Of a stretch of DNA of 10,903 nucleotides, positions 5,506 through 10,903 are shown in pieces (position 1 is the first letter of the stretch; every line of letters starts with the position of its first letter). A program made the translations under genes and the position numbers. Source of the stretch: an uncultured Rhizobiaceae group bacterium (GTDB taxonomy: Bacteria > Pseudomonadota > Alphaproteobacteria > Rhizobiales > Rhizobiaceae). Under the pieces are notes generated by a model that saw nothing but the letters and a program-made list of their open reading frames with translations, had not been told where the DNA came from and searched no databases. The stretch spans positions 1 through 10,903 of the forward strand of contig CAJQOR010000077.1 in the NCBI GenBank assembly GCA_905479965.1, given 5' to 3'.

Positions 5506-6771
5506 ATGCAAGAAATGAAGCTGCAAGAGCTTAAAAGCAAAACACCAACAGAACTTTTGGAATTCGCTGAAAGCGTTGATGTCGAAAATGCAAGTGTCAT
5601 GCGCAAACAGGAATTGATGTTTGCGATTTTGAAGAAACTTGCTGAACAAGATGTGGAAATCATCGGTCAGGGTGTCGTTGAAGTTCTTCAGGATGGATTT
5701 GGCTTTATGCGCTCTGCAAGTGCCAATTACCTTCCAGGTCCGGATGATATTTATATTTCTCCATCGCAGATACGTAAGTTTTCGTTAAAAACCGGTGATA
5801 CAGTTGAAGGACCAATTCGCGGTCCTAAAGATGGTGAACGTTATTTTGCTCTTTTGAAAGTGAGCACGATTAATTTTGATGATCCAGAAAAGATCAGACA
5901 CAAAGTTCATTTTGATAATTTAACGCCGCTTTATCCAGACGAACGCTTCAATATGGAGTTAAATGACCCGACCAACAAAGATATGTCTGGACGTGTTATT
6001 GATCTTGTCGCGCCTTTGGGTAAAGGGCAACGTGGTTTGATCGTTGCACCACCACGAACTGGTAAAACAGTTTTATTGCAAAATATTGCGCATTCAATCA
6101 CCGCTAATCACCCTGAATGTTATTTGATCGTATTGTTGATCGATGAGCGTCCCGAAGAGGTGACAGACATGCAACGCTCTGTGAAGGGTGAAGTTGTGTC
6201 TTCAACGTTTGATGAACCTGCTGTTCGTCACGTGCAAATTGCTGAAATGGTTATAGAAAAAGCGAAACGTTTGGTCGAACATGGCCGTGATGTTGTTATT
6301 CTTCTTGATTCTATAACCCGACTTGGTCGTGCCTATAATACTGTTGTTCCATCATCGGGTAAAGTGCTAACTGGTGGTGTAGATGCAAATGCTTTGCAAA
6401 GACCAAAACGCTTCTTTGGTGCTGCACGTAATATCGAAGAAGGTGGTTCACTTACGATTATCGCGACCGCGCTGATTGATACCGGATCTCGCATGGATGA
6501 AGTTATCTTTGAAGAGTTCAAAGGAACTGGTAACTCTGAGATGGTTCTTGATCGCAAGGTTTCAGATAAACGTATCTATCCTTCTATGGATATTTTGAAA
6601 TCTGGAACGCGTAAAGAAGATTTACTTGTTCCAAAACAAGATCTTCAGAAAATCTTTGTATTACGCCGTATCTTGTCCCCGATGGGTACAACAGATGCGA
6701 TCGAGTTTCTTATTGATAAGTTTAAACAAACAAAGAGCAATCAGGAATTCTTCGATTCTATGAATACTTAG
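5506..6771 (+). CDS. rho: Transcription termination factor Rho
   Basis: Rho is a hexameric RNA-dependent ATPase/helicase that ends transcription of untranslated RNA. With the ATG at 5506 the protein has 421 residues, the usual length in rhizobia as I recall it. It has the N-terminal helical domain (about 1-48, [19 protein letters not shown]) and an OB-type primary RNA-binding domain with RNP1-like DGFGFMR (63-69). The Walker A motif is APPRTGKT (181-188) and Walker B is VVILLDS (263-269). The Q-loop is [11 protein letters not shown] (281-291) and the R-loop lies in KGTGNSE. An in-frame GTG ten codons upstream (5476) would add a hydrophobic stretch unlike the family, so I reject it. The ribosome-binding site at 5506 is modest (TCTGGA). 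The gene is likely transcribed both from hemEJ read-through and from its own leader. Confidence 0.97.
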   Translation: MQEMKLQELKSKTPTELLEFAESVDVENASVMRKQELMFAILKKLAEQDVEIIGQGVVEVLQDGFGFMRSASANYLPGPDDIYISPSQIRKFSLKTGDTVEGPIRGPKDGERYFALLKVSTINFDDPEKIRHKVHFDNLTPLYPDERFNMELNDPTNKDMSGRVIDLVAPLGKGQRGLIVAPPRTGKTVLLQNIAHSITANHPECYLIVLLIDERPEEVTDMQRSVKGEVVSSTFDEPAVRHVQIAEMVIEKAKRLVEHGRDVVILLDSITRLGRAYNTVVPSSGKVLTGGVDANALQRPKRFFGAARNIEEGGSLTIIATALIDTGSRMDEVIFEEFKGTGNSEMVLDRKVSDKRIYPSMDILKSGTRKEDLLVPKQDLQKIFVLRRILSPMGTTDAIEFLIDKFKQTKSNQEFFDSMNT

Positions 6772-6804
6772 AATGACTTAGCTATTCTCAATTGGTAAAG
6801 GCGT

Positions 6805-8136
6805 GTGAATTTGAATGAATTTGACACCATCTTTGCTTTATCGTCTGGTTCCGTTCCTGCGGGTGTAGCTGTAATTCGTATTTCTGGTGCGAAGACTCGA
6901 TTCGCACTCGAAACATTAGGTGTTTTTAATCTGACACCACGTGTTGCTGCACTTAAAACGATTCGGAAACAAAACAATCTGATCATAGACAGAGGTTTAG
7001 TGCTGTTTTTCCCTGCTCCAAATTCATTTACGGGTGAGGATTGTGCGGAACTGCATGTACATGGTGGTCGCGCTGTTGTTGATACTTTGTTTGATGAACT
7101 GGGAACTATTGATGGCCTGCGATTAGCTGAAGCTGGTGAATTTTCTAAGCGCGCTTATGATAATGGTAAGATGGACCTCACTGAAGCAGAAGGTTTGGCT
7201 GATCTTTTGTCATCTGAGACAGAAATGCAGCGTAGATTTGCGGTGGAACAGGCAGATGGCGGTCTACGGCGGTTATATGATCGCTGGAATGCTGAAATTC
7301 TTAGATCGCGTGCACTTATCGAAGCGGAATTGGATTTCTCAGATGAAGAAGATATTCCTGGATCTGTATCAGATCAGATATGGAAAGACGTATCTAAGCT
7401 TATAGATGAAGTTAAACGTCATCTAACTAAGTCGAAAATTGGCGAAATCTCTCGTTCTGGATTTTCAATTGTTATTGCTGGTGCGCCAAATGCCGGAAAA
7501 TCTTCATTAATGAATGCAATTGCTGGTCGAGAAGTGGCTATTGTGTCTGATCAACAGGGAACTACACGGGATGTGTTGGAGGTTAGGCTTGATCTTGATG
7601 GTTTTCTAGTTGTTTTAAAAGATACGGCTGGATTGCGAGATACTGATAACAAAGTAGAGCGCGAAGGAATTCGAAGAGCCAAGAATGAGTTAGATAATGC
7701 CGATCTAGTACTTTATTTAATTGAGCCCGGTGTTGAGGAACAGGTCGATGTTCTAGATACACACCTTTTTGATAAATCTATTGTTATTGGTACTAAATCG
7801 GATATCGAAGACCGAGTTTGGTCAATGAATACAGATATTTGTATTTCAATTCGCTCAACCAGTGATGTTGATAACCTACTTGAACGCATAAAGAATGAGT
7901 TATCAATATCAGATCTGAAAGATGATCTTGTTGTACCAACAAGACGTCGTCATATAGACCTACTTAACATCGTTTTGTCAGAGCTAGAATTGGCTTGTAA
8001 TTATACTGATCTTCCGATTGAAATCAGAAGTGAACACTTACGCGTATCTCAAGATAATTTGGGTAGAATTACTGGGCGTGTTGATGTAGAAGATCTTCTT
8101 GGTGTTATATTTAGCGAGTTTTGTGTGGGTAAATGA
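6805..8136 (+). CDS. mnmE: tRNA modification GTPase MnmE (TrmE)
   Basis: MnmE works with MnmG to place the aminomethyl or carboxymethylaminomethyl group on C5 of wobble uridine U34 in tRNAs, using methylene-tetrahydrofolate. The 443-residue product has the N-terminal folate-binding domain (about 1-117, with ALSSG and HVHGG), a helical domain, and a GTPase domain. The GTPase domain has G1 GAPNAGKSS (226-234), G2 TTRD (253-256), G3 DTAG (273-276) and G4 TKSD (330-333). It ends in the obligatory C-x-G-K (C440 to K443). G4 has T instead of the canonical N. The GTG at 6805 is only 3 bases after AAAGG; TTG at 6811 (two codons shorter) has better spacing and is an alternative start. Its stop codon is the first three bases of a parS-like site. 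mnmG follows after 98 bases. Confidence 0.97.
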   Translation: MNLNEFDTIFALSSGSVPAGVAVIRISGAKTRFALETLGVFNLTPRVAALKTIRKQNNLIIDRGLVLFFPAPNSFTGEDCAELHVHGGRAVVDTLFDELGTIDGLRLAEAGEFSKRAYDNGKMDLTEAEGLADLLSSETEMQRRFAVEQADGGLRRLYDRWNAEILRSRALIEAELDFSDEEDIPGSVSDQIWKDVSKLIDEVKRHLTKSKIGEISRSGFSIVIAGAPNAGKSSLMNAIAGREVAIVSDQQGTTRDVLEVRLDLDGFLVVLKDTAGLRDTDNKVEREGIRRAKNELDNADLVLYLIEPGVEEQVDVLDTHLFDKSIVIGTKSDIEDRVWSMNTDICISIRSTSDVDNLLERIKNELSISDLKDDLVVPTRRRHIDLLNIVLSELELACNYTDLPIEIRSEHLRVSQDNLGRITGRVDVEDLLGVIFSEFCVGK

Positions 8137-8149
8137 TTCACGTGAAACA
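8134..8149. promoter_or_regulatory. parS-like ParB-binding site 1 (one mismatch)
   Basis: TGATTCACGTGAAACA differs from TGTTTCACGTGAAACA only at position 3. Its first three bases are the mnmE stop codon TGA. The change creates a GANTC methylation motif (8135-8139). Confidence 0.8.
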
Positions 8150-8166
8150 AATTTATGCATAGTGAA

Positions 8167-8182
8167 TGACTCACGTGAAACA
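8167..8182. promoter_or_regulatory. parS-like ParB-binding site 2 (two mismatches)
   Basis: TGACTCACGTGAAACA differs from the consensus at positions 3 and 4. Its centre is 33 bases from that of site 1. As in site 1, the left arm contains GANTC (GACTC, 8168-8172), while the right arm is perfect. Confidence 0.75.
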
Positions 8183-8190
8183 TATTGGTT

Positions 8191-8206
8191 TGTTCCACGT
8201 GAAACA
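8191..8206. promoter_or_regulatory. parS ParB-binding site 3 (exact)
   Basis: TGTTCCACGTGAAACA is an exact match to the widely conserved chromosomal parS consensus TGTTNCACGTGAAACA. Its centre is 24 bases from site 2, and the three sites together fill most of the mnmE-mnmG gap. With parA starting 2.6 kb downstream, this is the likely centromere for ParB loading. Confidence 0.93.
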
Positions 8207-8234
8207 AAGAAATCATTATTATACTAGGTGAATT

Positions 8235-10103
8235 ATGGATTATGATGTGATCGTCATTGGTGGTGGGCATGCAGGTTGCGAAGCAGCTTCTGCATCGGCG
8301 CGGCTAGGTGTCAGAACTGCTCTTGTTACTCATAAATATGATACAATTGGCGTGATGTCGTGTAACCCAGCGATTGGCGGGCTTGGAAAAGGTCATTTGG
8401 TTCGTGAAATTGACGCGTTGGATGGTTTAATGGGTCGCGTTACAGATGATGCAGCTATTCAATACAGAATGCTTAATCGTCGTAAAGGCCCAGCTGTTCG
8501 TGGTCCGAGAACACAAGCTGATAGACGTTTATACCGCCAATCCATGCAGGAAAACATCAAACTTATCAATAATTTAGATGTTATTGAAGGTGAAGTTGAT
8601 GACCTTGTTTTATCAGATGGCGTGATTTCTGGTGTTAAAACTAAAGATGGTCGTATTGTAAGATGTATTTCGGTTGTTTTAACAACAGGAACATTTCTTC
8701 GCGGGTTAATTCATATTGGCGATAAGAAAATTCCCGCTGGTCGGATGAATGAGGCGCCGGCTTTAGGTCTATCTGATAGATTGGAATCGCTGGGTTTGAG
8801 GTTAGAACGCTTAAAAACTGGTACGCCTGCAAGGCTGGATGGTAAAACAATTGCTTGGGATCAGTTAGAAGAACAAGGACCGGATGAAGACCCTGTGCCA
8901 TTTTCTTTTATGACGGATGAGATAAAGCAGCGACAAATACCATGTGGGATAACGCGCACAACGAAGGCTACTCACAAGATTATTGAAGAGAATATCTCGA
9001 AATCTGCGATGTATTCAGGCCAAATTGAAGGTATCGGCCCGCGCTATTGTCCTTCAATTGAAGATAAGATCGTTAAATTTGGAGATCGTGACGGTCATCA
9101 GATATTTTTGGAGCCTGAGGGTTTGGATGACGACACTGTTTATCCAAATGGTATTTCGACATCACTGCCTGAAGATGTGCAGGATCAGTTTATTAGAACC
9201 ATTCCAGGTCTTGAAAATGTTACTATTTTGCAGCCTGGCTATGCTATTGAATACGATTATGTCGATCCAAGAGAGCTTAAACAGACATTAGAGCTCAAAA
9301 AGCTTTCGAATTTCTTCCTTGCAGGTCAGATTAATGGGACAACTGGGTATGAAGAAGCTGCTGCGCAGGGACTTGTTGCTGGTTTAAACGCGGCTCGCAA
9401 AGCCATGGCCGGCGAAGAGATCATTTTTAGTCGGAGTTCATCGTATATTGGTGTGATGATTGATGATTTGACTACCCATGGGGTGACTGAGCCTTATCGT
9501 ATGTTTACATCACGCGCCGAGTTTCGTTTAACTTTACGCGCAGATAATGCTGATTTAAGGTTAACACCGCTCGGTATTGAGATCGGTTGTGTTTCTGATG
9601 CACGCCGTCAACGTTTTGAAGCGTGGCAGAGCAACATAGATAACTGCAGAAATGCGTTCGAAGAATTGTCTCTTACGCCGAATGAGGCAGAGAAGTATGG
9701 ATTTAAGCTGAATAAGGACGGAATTCGGAGATCTGCGTTTAAATTGTTGTCTTACCCTCAGATAAAACTTGATGATATTTTGAATGTTTGGCCGGAACTG
9801 GGTCAATATGATCGACACGTTTTGGAAACAGTTGAAATCGACGCGACTTATGCAGTATATATGGATAGGCAAAAGAACGATATCCGCATCCAACAACGCG
9901 AAGAGGGAAGGTTGATTCCCGAAGATTTCGATTTTGATGTTCTGCCAGGCTTGTCTAATGAGTTGAAGTATAAGCTAAAATCAAATCGACCAAAATCTAT
10001 TGCGCATGCTAATAAAATAGATGGTATGACGCCTGCTGCAATTGCGCTGATTTTGACTTATCTAAAAAGACACAGTGGAAAAAACGCAATTATAGCGTCT
10101 TAA
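8235..10103 (+). CDS. mnmG: tRNA uridine-5-carboxymethylaminomethyl synthase MnmG (GidA), FAD-dependent
   Basis: MnmG is the flavoprotein partner of MnmE in modifying wobble uridine U34. The 622-residue product (normal family length) begins with the FAD-binding loop [15 protein letters not shown] (4-18). It has the conserved [25 protein letters not shown] block near residues 44-64, [11 protein letters not shown] in the insertion domain, and [20 protein letters not shown] before the C-terminal helical region. The start is fixed by a good ribosome-binding site AGGTG (8226-8230) four bases before the ATG and by the FAD motif. It follows mnmE across the parS cluster, so ParB spreading from that cluster would cover its promoter region and 5' end. 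rsmG follows after an 11-base gap. I see no unusual feature in the protein. Confidence 0.98.
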   Translation: MDYDVIVIGGGHAGCEAASASARLGVRTALVTHKYDTIGVMSCNPAIGGLGKGHLVREIDALDGLMGRVTDDAAIQYRMLNRRKGPAVRGPRTQADRRLYRQSMQENIKLINNLDVIEGEVDDLVLSDGVISGVKTKDGRIVRCISVVLTTGTFLRGLIHIGDKKIPAGRMNEAPALGLSDRLESLGLRLERLKTGTPARLDGKTIAWDQLEEQGPDEDPVPFSFMTDEIKQRQIPCGITRTTKATHKIIEENISKSAMYSGQIEGIGPRYCPSIEDKIVKFGDRDGHQIFLEPEGLDDDTVYPNGISTSLPEDVQDQFIRTIPGLENVTILQPGYAIEYDYVDPRELKQTLELKKLSNFFLAGQINGTTGYEEAAAQGLVAGLNAARKAMAGEEIIFSRSSSYIGVMIDDLTTHGVTEPYRMFTSRAEFRLTLRADNADLRLTPLGIEIGCVSDARRQRFEAWQSNIDNCRNAFEELSLTPNEAEKYGFKLNKDGIRRSAFKLLSYPQIKLDDILNVWPELGQYDRHVLETVEIDATYAVYMDRQKNDIRIQQREEGRLIPEDFDFDVLPGLSNELKYKLKSNRPKSIAHANKIDGMTPAAIALILTYLKRHSGKNAIIAS

Positions 10104-10114
10104 TCAGGTATTTT

Positions 10115-10738
10115 ATGTCTAAGAATTTTGAAGAGTCTATAAATGTTTCACGTGAAACATGGGCAAGATTGCGTCACTACGCTGATATTGTGCGTAAATG
10201 GCAAAAAACTATCAATCTCATCTCGCCAAGCACTGTCGGTGATCTATGGGATCGCCACATTCTCGACAGCTTGCAAATATGGTCACTTGATTCTAATCCG
10301 AAAACTTGGGTCGATATGGGTAGTGGCGCGGGCTTTCCTGGTATCGTCACAGCGATCTGTCTTGCAGAACAGGAAGCAGGATGGGTTTATTTGATTGAGA
10401 GCAATCAGAAAAAGGCCGCATTTTTGCGCACAGTTATTGTTGAAACAGGTGCAAGAGCGAGCGTACATCCAGTTCGAGTCGCGGATGCCTTTGATATTGC
10501 TCCGGAAATAGATGCTATTTCAGCGCGTGCGCTGGCTTCTTTGAATGATTTACTAGAGATGTCAGAGCCGTGGTTTCTTCGGAATGAAAAATTAGCCACA
10601 TACCTTCATAAAGGTCGGGATTACCAGCTGGAAATTGAACTTGCCCGTAGTCGTTGGGCGTTTAATCTGGTAAAATATGATAGTCAGATTCAAGATGGAT
10701 CAGTAATTTTGCAAATTGATAACCTCAAGAGACGATAG
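10115..10738 (+). CDS. rsmG: 16S rRNA (guanine-527-N7)-methyltransferase RsmG (GidB)
   Basis: RsmG methylates N7 of G527 in 16S rRNA using S-adenosylmethionine; loss gives low-level streptomycin resistance in several bacteria. The 207-residue product has the N-terminal NVSRETW motif (10-16), KWQKTINLIS (28-37), and LWDRHILDSL (43-52). It also has the SAM-binding loop WVDMGSGAGFPG (65-76) and a conserved HKGR near the C-terminal side. The start is supported by AGGT at 10107-10110 and by the 11-base distance from mnmG. The codons of NVSRET double as a perfect parS palindrome, so this protein segment is under both protein and DNA constraint. parA begins 37 bases after its stop, and the same gene order mnmG-rsmG-parA-parB is typical of alphaproteobacteria. 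Confidence 0.97.
   Translation: MSKNFEESINVSRETWARLRHYADIVRKWQKTINLISPSTVGDLWDRHILDSLQIWSLDSNPKTWVDMGSGAGFPGIVTAICLAEQEAGWVYLIESNQKKAAFLRTVIVETGARASVHPVRVADAFDIAPEIDAISARALASLNDLLEMSEPWFLRNEKLATYLHKGRDYQLEIELARSRWAFNLVKYDSQIQDGSVILQIDNLKRR
10144..10159. promoter_or_regulatory. parS ParB-binding site 4 (perfect palindrome inside rsmG)
   Basis: TGTTTCACGTGAAACA is a perfect 16-base palindrome and an exact parS consensus; one more base each side (A and T) keeps the symmetry. It spans codons 10-15 of rsmG (N-V-S-R-E-T). It lies 1.95 kb from site 3 and 0.63 kb before parA. Confidence 0.93.
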
Positions 10739-10763
10739 ACACGTATATTGTGGTTTTTGGTAA

Positions 10764-10903
<140 letters not shown>

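Noticed and set aside
6229..6234. CACGTG in the rho coding sequence as another parS
   Set aside because: Only the six central bases match; the flanks (TGTTCGT...CAAATT) do not fit TGTTNCACGTGAAACA in register.
9561..9896. 111-codon open frame on the - strand inside mnmG
   Set aside because: It is antisense to mnmG, shows no recognisable motif, and has a composition typical of reverse-frame translation.

Overview
The window looks like the replication-origin and chromosome-partition region of an alphaproteobacterium, most likely a low-GC member of Hyphomicrobiales (Rhizobiales). The grounds are gene order and protein character: secB, dnaQ, coaE, aroE and maf on one side of an AT-rich gap, and hemE, hemJ, rho, mnmE, mnmG, rsmG and parA on the other. 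From memory, this is the arrangement around the origin in Caulobacter, Agrobacterium and Rhizobium. By eye the DNA is clearly AT-rich for this group; I did not compute the base composition. I cannot name a genus.

Left arm (1-3380). secB (+) converges on a leftward operon of four genes, read maf > aroE > coaE > dnaQ (- strand). A bidirectional hairpin terminator lies between secB and dnaQ. These are housekeeping genes: Maf nucleotide pyrophosphatase, shikimate dehydrogenase, dephospho-CoA kinase and the DNA polymerase III proofreading subunit.

Origin gap (3381-3810, 430 bases, no gene). This stretch holds a cluster of DnaA-box-like 9-mers, one with a full match to TTATNCACA. It also holds a perfect TTAA-N7-TTAA CtrA box whose right half is shared with a DnaA-like box, four GANTC (CcrM-type methylation) sites and a very A+T-rich segment next to hemE. 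Transcription diverges away from it on both sides. I propose it is the chromosomal oriC (Cori-like).

Right arm (3811-10903). hemE and hemJ overlap by 4 bases and encode two late heme-synthesis steps. They are followed by rho with a structured leader, then the tRNA-modification pair mnmE/mnmG, the 16S rRNA methyltransferase rsmG, and the start of parA, which runs off the window. Four parS-like centromere sites occur: three in the 98-base mnmE-mnmG gap (the first begins at the mnmE stop codon) and one perfect palindrome inside the rsmG coding sequence.

Taken together, the non-coding parts carry a recognisable alphaproteobacterial cell-cycle control layer (DnaA, CtrA, CcrM, ParABS) on an otherwise ordinary housekeeping backbone. 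I see no mobile element, CRISPR array, tRNA, rRNA or novel multi-gene system. The most notable points are the CtrA/DnaA overlap, the GANTC motifs inside the two degenerate parS sites, and the apparent absence of the PPDK/PEP-synthase regulatory gene (DUF299) that usually sits between maf and the origin.
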